Translations under genes and position numbers: made by a program | Shown: piece after piece, positions 1 through 7,697 of the stretch | Layout: every line of letters begins with the position of its first letter | How positions within the stretch are numbered: the first letter of the stretch is position 1 | Notes under the pieces: generated by a model | Database searches by the model: none | The model's input: only the letters and a program-made list of their open reading frames with translations | Told to the model about the DNA's origin: nothing | NCBI RefSeq assembly: GCF_009754905.2 | Contig: NZ_CP066775.1 | Location: forward strand, 3,472,001-3,536,000 | DNA length: 64,000 bases | Reading direction: 5' to 3' | From: Mucilaginibacter ginkgonis | GTDB lineage: Bacteria > Bacteroidota > Bacteroidia > Sphingobacteriales > Sphingobacteriaceae

Positions 1-96
1 TATCCTACCATTAAAAAGGTAATAGACATTTTGCAAAAGCAAAAAGTTAACAAGTTTAGTTTAATTACCTCTTTAAAACAGGCTCCTAAAAAATAA
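1..96 (+). CDS. ExbD/TolR-family biopolymer transporter, C-terminal end (partial)
   Basis: Only the last 31 codons are in the window; the gene begins upstream. The peptide (YPTIKKVIDILQKQKV ... KQAPKK) looks like the end of the periplasmic domain of an ExbD/TolR protein, with the amphipathic helix and final strand typical of that fold. It stops 4 bases before the next exbD-like gene, so this is probably the first of two tandem exbD paralogues, the usual Bacteroidota arrangement behind exbB. The family assignment rests on a short fragment and on the neighbour. Confidence 0.6.
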   Translation, partial: YPTIKKVIDILQKQKVNKFSLITSLKQAPKK

Positions 97-100
97 AGAC

Positions 101-631
101 ATGGCAGAATTAGACACCTCCTCCAAGGACAATAAAGGCGGTAAGGTTAGAAGTAAAAAAGCTTCGACACGTGTGGATCTAACCGCTATGGTGGATTTAG
201 CGTTCCTGCTTATCACCTTCTTTATGCTTACCACCACCCTTAACAAGCCGCAAGCAATGGACCTTGCCATGCCTGATAAGGACGAGAAGAAAACAGACCA
301 GCTGGCTGTAGCAGCGTCGCGCACCATGACCATCTTACTTGGCAGCAATGACAAGATAGAGTGGTACATTGGCGAGCCAGGCAAATCTGCACCAACGGTT
401 GATAACTTTGGGAAAAACGGTATCCGTAAAACCCTGTTAGATAATATAGCTAAAGTAAAAGCGGCGTCTGGCAAAGACATGTTTGTAATCATTAAACCAA
501 GTGATAAATCTGTTTACAAGAACATGGTTAACATACTTGACGAGATGGCTATCACCAACATCCAAAGCTATGGTATAGTTGATATATCAGAACCCGAGGT
601 TGCCGAGCTTAAAAAACAAGGGTTATACTAA
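101..631 (+). CDS. exbD: ExbD/TolR-family proton-channel subunit
   Basis: A 176-residue inner-membrane protein that, with ExbB, uses the proton gradient to energise TonB. A charged N-terminus (residues 1-25) is followed by one membrane segment (about 28-46) that starts MVDLAFLLITFFML. Asp32 in that segment matches the conserved proton-conducting aspartate of the family. The remainder is the periplasmic domain. The gene follows a partial exbD by 4 bases and precedes tonB by 37 bases, so all three are probably co-transcribed. Tandem ExbD paralogues are common in this phylum; which one serves which receptor set cannot be read from sequence. Confidence 0.9.
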   Translation: MAELDTSSKDNKGGKVRSKKASTRVDLTAMVDLAFLLITFFMLTTTLNKPQAMDLAMPDKDEKKTDQLAVAASRTMTILLGSNDKIEWYIGEPGKSAPTVDNFGKNGIRKTLLDNIAKVKAASGKDMFVIIKPSDKSVYKNMVNILDEMAITNIQSYGIVDISEPEVAELKKQGLY

Positions 632-668
632 CCGTATCAGTTAACAATAAAATTTAAAAGCCTAAAAC

Positions 669-1496
669 ATGTTAGGATCAAAATTAGACATATTAAACCC
701 CGAGTGGCTTGATGTGGTATTTAAAGGTCGGAACAAGGAGTATGGCGCATATGAACTACGTAAAGAAAACCCAAAGAACACCAACAAGTCTTTGGTAATA
801 GCGATAGTTGTATTTGTGCTGTTGATCTCTGCGCCAACCATTATAAATATCATTAAGGGGTTCATCCCAAAACCGGATGAAAAAGTAAAGATAACAGACG
901 TGGTGCTGCAGCCGCCGCCACCGGTAGATCAAACCAAAAAGCCACCTCCGCCGCCTCCGGAACCACCAAAACCGAAGATAGACCAGGTGCGTTTCCCGCC
1001 TCCGGTAGTAAAGCCGGATAATGAGGTGCGTGAGAAAGATCCACCAACTATCACAGAGTTAAAAACTGCCGATCCAGGTCAGCAGGATGTTAAAGGTGAT
1101 CCTAACGCGCAGATCCGTATCGACGAGCCGGTGGGTAAATCAGACATCAAAGAAGTTGTAGAAGAAGACCCTAACAAGATCTTTACCTCGGTAGAGCAAT
1201 CTGCAGAACCTGCAGGTGGTATGGATAAGTTCTACAAATTCTTGGGTAATAACATCCGCTACCCGGCCGTTGCCCGCGAAAATAACGTACAAGGCCGTGT
1301 AATCTGCCAGTTTGTTGTTGAACGCGACGGTTCTCTTACAGACATTAAAGTGGTAAGAGGTTTAGGCAGCGGTACCGACGAGGAAGCCGTACGTGTATTA
1401 AAATCATCGCCTAAATGGAAACCGGGTATCCAAAACGGTAAGCCGGTAAGGCAACAGTATACTATTCCTATCAGCTTCGCGCTACAGGATCAGTAA
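669..1496 (+). CDS. tonB: TonB-family energy transducer
   Basis: A 275-residue protein that carries energy from ExbB/ExbD across the periplasm to outer-membrane TonB-dependent receptors such as SusC-type transporters. The N-terminal 40 residues are cytoplasmic and include the Bacteroidota-typical NKEYGAYELRK stretch. One membrane helix spans about residues 41-61. A proline-rich spacer (about 78-125, runs of PPPPPP) crosses the periplasm. The C-terminal TonB domain (about 190-275) has the expected YPAVARENNVQGRV strand and ends at LQDQ. It lies directly behind the exbD genes. A terminator-shaped hairpin starts 32 bases after its stop codon. Confidence 0.93.
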   Translation: MLGSKLDILNPEWLDVVFKGRNKEYGAYELRKENPKNTNKSLVIAIVVFVLLISAPTIINIIKGFIPKPDEKVKITDVVLQPPPPVDQTKKPPPPPPEPPKPKIDQVRFPPPVVKPDNEVREKDPPTITELKTADPGQQDVKGDPNAQIRIDEPVGKSDIKEVVEEDPNKIFTSVEQSAEPAGGMDKFYKFLGNNIRYPAVARENNVQGRVICQFVVERDGSLTDIKVVRGLGSGTDEEAVRVLKSSPKWKPGIQNGKPVRQQYTIPISFALQDQ

Positions 1497-1506
1497 TAAA
1501 ATCTTC

Positions 1507-1740
1507 ATGTCATACAGAATGGATGAAAAGCAAAAATCGCTCAAAAGGCGATTTTTGCTTATTTTAGGCGCAACTACTTTTGTCTGCGTTCTAGCATTTG
1601 GCCTTATGGTAATATTCTGGGGGCCAATGGCAGACCGTTTGCCATTTAAAACCTGGCAGCGTGTAGGCATTGGTATACTCATTATCATTTATGCAATACT
1701 TAGATTTTCACGCCTGCTTAAGAAAGACCCCGATGAATAA
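1507..1740 (+). CDS. Small two-helix membrane protein of unknown function
   Basis: A 77-residue protein with a basic N-terminus (KQKSLKRRF), two predicted membrane helices (about residues 18-37 and 50-66) and a short charged tail. I recall similar short proteins between tonB and a PstS-like gene in related Sphingobacteria, but no function is known to me. The stop codon overlaps the start of the next gene by 8 bases, which suggests translational coupling. An ATG at 1519 could be an alternative start. The first part of the gene contains a 12-bp stem hairpin (1529-1559), so its expression may depend on read-through. Confidence 0.6.
   Translation: MSYRMDEKQKSLKRRFLLILGATTFVCVLAFGLMVIFWGPMADRLPFKTWQRVGIGILIIIYAILRFSRLLKKDPDE
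1529..1559 (+). terminator. Terminator-like hairpin just after tonB
   Basis: A perfect 12-bp stem, AGCAAAAATCGC (1529-1540) and GCGATTTTTGCT (1548-1559), with a 7-base loop. A T-rich stretch follows. It is placed as a tonB terminator would be, but it lies inside the first codons of the next small gene, so it may act as an attenuator instead. Confidence 0.55.
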
Positions 1741-2650
1741 GGGAATTAAACTACTGGCTTTCGCAACTGTCATAACAGTAATAATTAGCTGTACACAGAA
1801 GGTGAAAAGTAAGTCTGACGCGGAAGATACCGTAAACAGTGGCTCTGTAGCCATTGCTGCTGATGAGTCTTTTAAACCCATATTGGATGAAGAGGCTTAT
1901 GTGTTCAAGGCCATTTATACCGCAGCGGATCCTAGAATAAACTACATGACAGAGAACCGCGTTCTCCGTCAGTTGCTCAATGATAGTGTAAGGGTGGGTA
2001 TACTTTCGCGTGGGCTGGACAGCAATGAAGTGCACATTATAAAGAAGCGCACATTAACGGCGCAGGTTGTTCCGTTCGCGGTGGATGCGGTGGCATTAAT
2101 TGTCAACAAAAATTCAAATGATACCACCATCACTGTCAGCCAGCTTAAAAAGATGCTGAACGGTGATACTAAAGGAACTAAGAATATCGTTTTTGATAAC
2201 CCGAACGGAAGTTTGGTAAGATATTTAAAGACGTTTGCAGGAAATATCAATTTTAACGGTAAAAATATTTACGCGTTAAAATCAAACAAAGAGGTGCTTA
2301 ACTATGTAAACTTACATACCGATGCTATTGGTATAATTGGTTTTAGCTGGTTAAACGACCCCGACGAAGATTATAAGCAAGCGGTAGACAACGTCCAGAT
2401 CGTGGGCGTTAAGGATGAAGGCAGCAAAGATTTTGGCAAGGAATATTATAAACCTTCGCAATCAACCCTCGACCTTAATCAATATCCGCTTAGCCGTAAA
2501 TTATATGTGATAAATTGCACAGGCAAATTAGGCCTGGGCCGCGGTTTTCAGGATTTCCTTTCAGGCGAAAGGGGGCAGCGTATCATCCTGAAATCGGGCT
2601 TGCTGCCGGTAACCATTCCGCAGCGAAACATAAACGTGAAAGAGAACTAA
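1733..2650 (+). CDS. PstS-like substrate-binding lipoprotein
   Basis: A 305-residue lipoprotein resembling phosphate-type periplasmic binding proteins (type II fold). The ATG at 1733 is preferred to an earlier frame extension because it gives a lipoprotein signal ending VITVIISC with Cys at about residue 20. Seen motifs are SQLKKMLNG, a PNGS ligand-loop-like stretch and NLHTDAIGIIGFSWL, typical of the PstS/PBP-like family. No pstCAB genes are near. In Bacteroidota such a gene often sits between tonB and a TPR gene, which points to a role in envelope energetics or phosphate sensing; that role is inference. Confidence 0.8.
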   Translation: MNKGIKLLAFATVITVIISCTQKVKSKSDAEDTVNSGSVAIAADESFKPILDEEAYVFKAIYTAADPRINYMTENRVLRQLLNDSVRVGILSRGLDSNEVHIIKKRTLTAQVVPFAVDAVALIVNKNSNDTTITVSQLKKMLNGDTKGTKNIVFDNPNGSLVRYLKTFAGNINFNGKNIYALKSNKEVLNYVNLHTDAIGIIGFSWLNDPDEDYKQAVDNVQIVGVKDEGSKDFGKEYYKPSQSTLDLNQYPLSRKLYVINCTGKLGLGRGFQDFLSGERGQRIILKSGLLPVTIPQRNINVKEN

Positions 2651-2678
2651 CAACTAACTATACATACAAGGACGAAAC

Positions 2679-4349
2679 ATGAAACTAAACAGTAAAATAG
2701 CTTACAGCGCGGCGTCCCTGCTTTTGGCAGGCTCTACCGTTAGCGCCCAGAGCCTTAACGATGCAAAGAAAGCCATTGATGCAGAACAGTATCAAAAGGC
2801 TAAATCAATGCTTAAAAACCTGACCAATACACAAGCGACAAACGCAGATAATTTCTTTTACTTAGGCTGGGTTTACGCACTGCAAGACTACTCAGACTCT
2901 GCAAAAGCAGTGTTCAATAAAGGTATAGCTGCCAACCCAAAATCCGCGCTTAACTATGCAGGGTTAGGTGCAGTTGCACGTCTGGAGAAAGACCGTGCGG
3001 CTATGACCACTAACTTTAACCAGGCAACAACCCTGGCAGGAAAAGACAGCAAGCCCTTTGTTTATGTAGGCAAAGCATACCTGCTACCTGTTGCAGGTGC
3101 AACCGCTGTTCCTGCAGCTGATGCTAACGCGGCTATTGCGGTATTATCAAAAGGATTGGCAGTAAACAGCAAAGACGCCGACGTTGATATTGCCTTGGGC
3201 GATGCGTACCGCAGCCAGTTAAAAAGCAATGAGGCTTACAAATATTATTCAGACGCGCTTACTTTAAATGGCAATTCTGCAGTGGCTAACGTATCTGTGG
3301 GTGTGCTTTGGAAATACGCAAACAACTTTGAAGATGCTGAAAAGCAATTTCAAAAAGCGCTGAGCGTTGATCCAAACTTTGGCCCGGCTTATCGTGAATG
3401 GGCTGAAACCGACTTACGCTGGGCGCAAACAGATCCTAAAATGGCATCTGCTAAGATCAAGGAAGCTGCTGACAACTATCGTAAATATTTAAGCTTGACA
3501 GACCTTTCGGTTGAATCGCGTATGCGTTATGCCGACTTCTTGCTTTTGTCTGGTGATTACAAGACCTTACAAACAGAAGCGGCCGCGTTGTCATCATCTG
3601 CTAACTCTAACTTGCGTATCTATCGTTACTTAGGTTATTCAGCTTATGAGAATGGTGACTACCAGGCCGGCTTAACCGCCATGAACAACTGGTTAAGCAA
3701 GGCAGATCCAAAACGTGTAATCCCGCGCGACTACTTGTACCTTGGCCGCCTGCAACTTAAAACTGGTGCCGACTCGTTAGGCATACAGTCACTGCGTAAG
3801 GCTTACAGCTTGGATTCTACAAACGCTGATGTATTTGCCGAAATAGCGAAGAACTACTACGGGAAAAAACAATATGCACAAGCCGGCCAGGCTTATGAAA
3901 GCTATATCAATAATACTAAAGGTGCCAAACTGCAGGATTACCTGAACGAAGGCCTAAGCTATTATTACGCTTATGACGACAAAACCCACAAACCGGCCGA
4001 TACAGTTTATTTAGCCAAAGCTGATTCTGCTTTTTCACATATCGAAAAAGTGGCTACTACGCCTATCGCGGCTGTGGCGCTTTACAGAGCCTATGTAAAT
4101 GATACTAAGGATGCAGATCGTCAGAACATCAAAGGTTTGGCTAAGCCGTTCTACGAAAAATACATTCAGATAGTAACTACAAAGGGTGTTACTGATGCAG
4201 ATAAGAAAAATCTGGCTAATGCTTATGCATACCTGGGTACCTTTGCTCAGTACAAAGAAAAAGATATGGCCAAAGCCACAGAGAACTTTAATAAAGCTTA
4301 CGAGTATGATCCAACCAATCGTCAGGCTAAAGCTTTCCTGAAGAAATAA
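2679..4349 (+). CDS. Secreted tetratricopeptide-repeat protein
   Basis: A 556-residue protein with a cleavable signal peptide (about residues 1-23, ending VSAQ) followed by TPR units through the whole length, for example NADNFFYLGWVYALQDY, SNEAYKYYSDALTLNGN and FEDAEKQFQKALSVDP. TPR arrays bind proteins, so a periplasmic scaffold or assembly role is plausible, but no enzymatic motif is seen. It is 28 bases after the PstS-like gene and is closed by a strong terminator, so it is likely the last gene of the exb/ton operon. Confidence 0.85.
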   Translation: MKLNSKIAYSAASLLLAGSTVSAQSLNDAKKAIDAEQYQKAKSMLKNLTNTQATNADNFFYLGWVYALQDYSDSAKAVFNKGIAANPKSALNYAGLGAVARLEKDRAAMTTNFNQATTLAGKDSKPFVYVGKAYLLPVAGATAVPAADANAAIAVLSKGLAVNSKDADVDIALGDAYRSQLKSNEAYKYYSDALTLNGNSAVANVSVGVLWKYANNFEDAEKQFQKALSVDPNFGPAYREWAETDLRWAQTDPKMASAKIKEAADNYRKYLSLTDLSVESRMRYADFLLLSGDYKTLQTEAAALSSSANSNLRIYRYLGYSAYENGDYQAGLTAMNNWLSKADPKRVIPRDYLYLGRLQLKTGADSLGIQSLRKAYSLDSTNADVFAEIAKNYYGKKQYAQAGQAYESYINNTKGAKLQDYLNEGLSYYYAYDDKTHKPADTVYLAKADSAFSHIEKVATTPIAAVALYRAYVNDTKDADRQNIKGLAKPFYEKYIQIVTTKGVTDADKKNLANAYAYLGTFAQYKEKDMAKATENFNKAYEYDPTNRQAKAFLKK

Positions 4350-4366
4350 AACATCAATATAATCTT

Positions 4367-4394
4367 AAAGGCCTCTGAAAAGAGGCCTTTTTTT
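4367..4394 (+). terminator. Rho-independent terminator of the tonB-TPR operon
   Basis: Perfect 10-bp stem AAAGGCCTCT / AGAGGCCTTT with a GAAA tetraloop and a run of T residues, starting 18 bases after the TPR stop codon. Confidence 0.9.
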
Positions 4395-4409
4395 GTTACA
4401 AGGCATTGC

Positions 4410-4417
4410 TATATTTG
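4410..4417 (+). promoter_or_regulatory. Bacteroidota -7 box (TATATTTG) before nuoA
   Basis: TATATTTG matches the phylum consensus TAnnTTTG exactly. It ends 5 bases before the nuoA ATG, so transcription should start at or next to the start codon, giving a leaderless mRNA. No well-spaced -33 TTG is seen; the nearest is only 14 bases upstream. Confidence 0.55.
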
Positions 4418-4422
4418 CACCC

Positions 4423-4794
4423 ATGGAAGTACAAAGTTTACCGATCAATTATCTGCCTATCATATTTCAAATGCTGGTGGCTATTGGTTTTGTGGTTACC
4501 ACCATGTTTGTTACCCATAAACTTGGTCCAAAGCGTAACACACAAGATAAACTGACTCCGTTTGAGTCGGGTATCGAGGTAATCGGTAACGCGCGCACAC
4601 CTATTTCTATCAAATATTTCCTGGTCGCCATCTTATTTGTATTATTCGATGTCGAGGTGATCTTCATGTATCCCTGGGCTGTAAATTTTCGCGACTTGGG
4701 TAAGACCGGGCTCATCGAGATGTTCATCTTTATGGCCACCTTGCTGCTGGGTTTTATCTACATCATCAAAAAAGGTGCGCTCGACTGGGAGTAA
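4423..4794 (+). CDS. nuoA: NADH-quinone oxidoreductase subunit A
   Basis: A 123-residue membrane subunit of complex I. It has three hydrophobic helices, at about residues 8-30, 63-85 and 93-115. The middle helix carries the conserved LFDVEVIFMYPWA stretch. The ATG at 4423 is chosen over an in-frame codon at 4393 because the upstream residues overlap the preceding terminator. It is the first nuo gene. A 115-base gap with a hairpin and another -7 box separates it from nuoB, so its mRNA level could differ from the rest of the operon. Confidence 0.93.
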   Translation: MEVQSLPINYLPIIFQMLVAIGFVVTTMFVTHKLGPKRNTQDKLTPFESGIEVIGNARTPISIKYFLVAILFVLFDVEVIFMYPWAVNFRDLGKTGLIEMFIFMATLLLGFIYIIKKGALDWE

Positions 4795-4822
4795 GTTTAG
4801 ATTAATTCTAAATATCAGTTAC

Positions 4823-4866
4823 AACGGCTAAACCGCCGTTATCTTTTCTTATTATTCGTAATTTTG
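4823..4866 (+). promoter_or_regulatory. nuoA-nuoB gap: hairpin and possible internal promoter
   Basis: The gap holds a 6-bp hairpin, AACGGC (4823-4828) with GCCGTT (4835-4840), followed by a T-rich run, and then TAATTTTG (4859-4866), an exact TAnnTTTG box. Together they could partly terminate after nuoA and restart before nuoB. No good -33 element is visible. Confidence 0.3.
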
Positions 4867-4909
4867 GCATGCCTTTTTTGAGGTATAATATCGTTTTTGG
4901 AACATTTCA

Positions 4910-5452
4910 ATGAGTGATATAAAAATAGTTGACGCACCACCGGGAGTAGAGGGAGCAGGATTTTTTGCCACATCGCTGGATAAGGCAATAGGCATGGCGC
5001 GCTCACATTCATTATGGCCTTTACCATTCGCGACATCATGCTGCGGTATAGAGTTTATGGCCACAATGGGTTCCCATTATGACCTTTCGCGTTTTGGTGC
5101 AGAGCGTTTAAGTTTTTCGCCGCGCCAGGCAGACCTACTGATGGTAATGGGTACCATTTCTAAAAAAATGGCTCCTGTTCTTCGTCAGGTATACCTGCAA
5201 ATGGCAGAACCGCGCTGGGTAATGGCCGTTGGCGCTTGCGCATCAAGCGGTGGTATATTTGATACCTACTCTGTTTTGCAGGGCATTGATGAAGTTATAC
5301 CTGTAGACGTTTACGTTCCGGGTTGCCCGCCGCGTCCCGAAGGGATTATCGATGGTTTTATGAATATCCAGAAACTGGTACAGACCGAATCTTTGCGCCG
5401 CCGCGACACGCCTGAATACCAGGCCTTACTAGCTAAATACGGGATACAGTAA
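4910..5452 (+). CDS. nuoB: NADH-quinone oxidoreductase subunit B
   Basis: A 180-residue peripheral subunit that holds cluster N2, the last iron-sulfur cluster before quinone. The four ligands are visible: the CC pair at residues 44-45 in TSCCGIEFMA, Cys110 in GACASSGG, and Cys139 in VPGCPPRPE. The length is normal for the family. The stop codon is followed after one base by the nuoC start, so the two are tightly coupled. Confidence 0.97.
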   Translation: MSDIKIVDAPPGVEGAGFFATSLDKAIGMARSHSLWPLPFATSCCGIEFMATMGSHYDLSRFGAERLSFSPRQADLLMVMGTISKKMAPVLRQVYLQMAEPRWVMAVGACASSGGIFDTYSVLQGIDEVIPVDVYVPGCPPRPEGIIDGFMNIQKLVQTESLRRRDTPEYQALLAKYGIQ

Positions 5453-5453
5453 A

Positions 5454-5960
5454 ATGGGTAAAATAACTAACGAAGAATTACTGCAAAAAGTTACCGCCCA
5501 ATTTGGTGAAACTGTTACCAACGTAAGCATGCCGTATGACCTGCTTACCTTTGAAACTACACGCGAAAATATTATTGAATTGCTGGCCTGGTTAAAAACA
5601 GATGCCGTTCTGCAATTTATTTACCTCACAGATTTGACCGCTATCCACCTGCCCGAGCAAACCGGTAAAGAGATAGGCGTTATTTATCACCTGCATAGCC
5701 TGGTAAATAATGTACGTTTACGCATAAAAGTGTTTATGGCCGATGGCGACCTGAACATCCCTTCGGCGACACGGGTTTGGCGCGGCGCCAACTGGATGGA
5801 ACGTGAGACCTATGATTTCTTTGGGATCAATTTTGAAGGCCACCCGGATCTGCGCAGGATATTGAATGTAGACGATATGACAGTGTTCCCGATGCGTCGC
5901 GAATATCCGCTGGAAGACCCGAACCGTGTTGATAAAAAAGATTACTTTTTCGGAAGATAA
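5454..5960 (+). CDS. nuoC: NADH-quinone oxidoreductase subunit C
   Basis: A 168-residue hydrophilic subunit of the quinone-binding module (30 kDa family). The family signature is at the C-terminal half: ERETYDFFGINFEGHPDLRR, then RREYPLEDPNRVDKK. It is a separate gene here, not fused to nuoD as in Escherichia coli. The spacing to nuoD is 5 bases. Confidence 0.96.
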   Translation: MGKITNEELLQKVTAQFGETVTNVSMPYDLLTFETTRENIIELLAWLKTDAVLQFIYLTDLTAIHLPEQTGKEIGVIYHLHSLVNNVRLRIKVFMADGDLNIPSATRVWRGANWMERETYDFFGINFEGHPDLRRILNVDDMTVFPMRREYPLEDPNRVDKKDYFFGR

Positions 5961-5965
5961 TATAA

Positions 5966-7177
5966 ATGGAAAACCAACTCGTATTTAACGATAACGACCC
6001 GCAGACCGAGCTATCGACCCTTAACCTGGGCCCGACGCACCCGGCTACGCACGGCGTTTTCCAGAACGTGATCCAGTTAGACGGCGAGCGCATCGTGAGC
6101 GGCGTATCTACCATTGGTTACATACATCGCGCTTTCGAAAAGATCGCAGAGCACCGCCCTTTTTACCAGATCACCCCGCTTACAGATCGTTTAAACTACT
6201 GTTCGTCGCCTATCAATAACATGGGCTGGCACATGACTGTAGAAAAGCTATTGAATATTCAAACCCCAAAACGTGTAGATTACCTGCGCATTATTGTAAT
6301 GGAGTTGGCCCGTTTGGCAGACCACATTGTTTGTAACGGTGTATTGGGTGTAGATACAGGCGCGTTTACCGGTTTCCTCTATATGATGGAGTACCGTGAG
6401 GCCATCTATGAAATTTACGAAGAGGTTTGCGGCTCGCGCCTTACGACCAATATTGGCCGTATAGGCGGCTTCGAGCGCAACTTTAATGATATCGCTTTTA
6501 ACAAGATCCGCAAGTTCCTGGACGATTTTCCGAAAGTATTAAAGGAGTTTGAAAACTTGTTTAACCGTAACCGGATATTTATAGACCGTACGCGCGGTGT
6601 CGCAGCTACAAGTGCGGAAACTGCTTTGGATTACAGCTGGAGCGGCCCGATTTTACGTGCTACAGGTGTAGACTATGACGTAAGGGCGATGAATCCATAT
6701 TGTTCTTATGACGATCTGGACTTTGAAGTTCCCGTAGGCAATACCGGCGATGTTTACGACCGCTTTTTGGTGCGTAACGAAGAAATGTGGCAAAGCATGC
6801 GCATGATACAGCAATGCCTTGACAAGATCGCTAAAGAAGACCCTGCTATTTTCCACGCGGACGTGCCGGAGTTTTACCTGCCTCCAAAAGAGGAAGTGTA
6901 CAACAACATGGAAGCGCTGATCTATCACTTTAAAATTGTGATGGGCGAGATAGAAACGCCTGTTGGCGAAGTTTATCACAGCGTAGAAGGTGCTAATGGC
7001 GAGTTAGGTTTTTACCTGGTGAATGATGGCGGCCGTACACCGTACCGCTTGCACTTCCGTAGGCCAAGTTTTATAAATTACCAGATGTATGCGCCAATGA
7101 GCCGTGGTATGCTATTATCTGATGCGATTATTAACATGAGTAGTTTAAACGTTATAGCCGGAGAATTAGATGCTTAA
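5966..7177 (+). CDS. nuoD: NADH-quinone oxidoreductase subunit D
   Basis: A 403-residue 49-kDa-type subunit that forms the quinone pocket with NuoB. It shows the N-terminal GPTHPATHGVFQN motif, GYIHRAFEKIAEHRPFYQ, and the C-terminal GELGFYLVNDGG and RPPSF-like RRPSFINYQ region. The length fits the unfused form. Its last 8 bases overlap nuoE, indicating coupled translation. Confidence 0.97.
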   Translation: MENQLVFNDNDPQTELSTLNLGPTHPATHGVFQNVIQLDGERIVSGVSTIGYIHRAFEKIAEHRPFYQITPLTDRLNYCSSPINNMGWHMTVEKLLNIQTPKRVDYLRIIVMELARLADHIVCNGVLGVDTGAFTGFLYMMEYREAIYEIYEEVCGSRLTTNIGRIGGFERNFNDIAFNKIRKFLDDFPKVLKEFENLFNRNRIFIDRTRGVAATSAETALDYSWSGPILRATGVDYDVRAMNPYCSYDDLDFEVPVGNTGDVYDRFLVRNEEMWQSMRMIQQCLDKIAKEDPAIFHADVPEFYLPPKEEVYNNMEALIYHFKIVMGEIETPVGEVYHSVEGANGELGFYLVNDGGRTPYRLHFRRPSFINYQMYAPMSRGMLLSDAIINMSSLNVIAGELDA

Positions 7178-7697
7178 AGTTGAACACAATACAAATGTTA
7201 ATGCAGAGTTTTCGGCAGATCTGTTAAGCAAGTTTGCAGATAAGGTAAGCCGTTATCCCGAAAAGCAGCAGAAGTCTGCTTTGTTGCCAATACTGCACGA
7301 TGTACAGGCCGAATTTGGCTGGCTTAGCGTTCCGGCAATGGATAAAGTTGCCGCATATCTGCAAATAGAACCTATAGAAGTGTATGAAGTTGCTACTTTC
7401 TACACTATGTACCTGTTGCGCCCGCAAGGCAAATATTTATTAGAAGTTTGCCGTACCGGCCCTTGCTGCCTGGTGGGCGCCGAAAAGATAATGGACCACC
7501 TGGAAGAAAAGCTGGGTGTTAAGGAAGGTGAAGTTACCGCCGACGGTTTGTTTAGCTGGCGGGGTGTGGAGTGCCTTGCAGCCTGCGGCTTTGGCCCTGT
7601 GTTGCAGATAGGCCCCGAATATACGTTCTACGAAAATTTAACGCCTGAGTCTGTAGACCAGTTAATTGTTGATCTTAAAGCAAAAGCGAATAACTGA
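7170..7697 (+). CDS. nuoE: NADH-quinone oxidoreductase subunit E
   Basis: A 175-residue thioredoxin-fold subunit of the NADH-dehydrogenase module. It carries the [2Fe-2S] cluster N1a through Cys94, Cys99, Cys135 and Cys139, seen as CRTGPC and CLAAC. The N-terminal helical part (about 20-80) has the usual FGWLSVPAMDKVAAYL segment. The start overlaps the end of nuoD and the stop shares one base with nuoF. Confidence 0.96.
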   Translation: MLKVEHNTNVNAEFSADLLSKFADKVSRYPEKQQKSALLPILHDVQAEFGWLSVPAMDKVAAYLQIEPIEVYEVATFYTMYLLRPQGKYLLEVCRTGPCCLVGAEKIMDHLEEKLGVKEGEVTADGLFSWRGVECLAACGFGPVLQIGPEYTFYENLTPESVDQLIVDLKAKANN

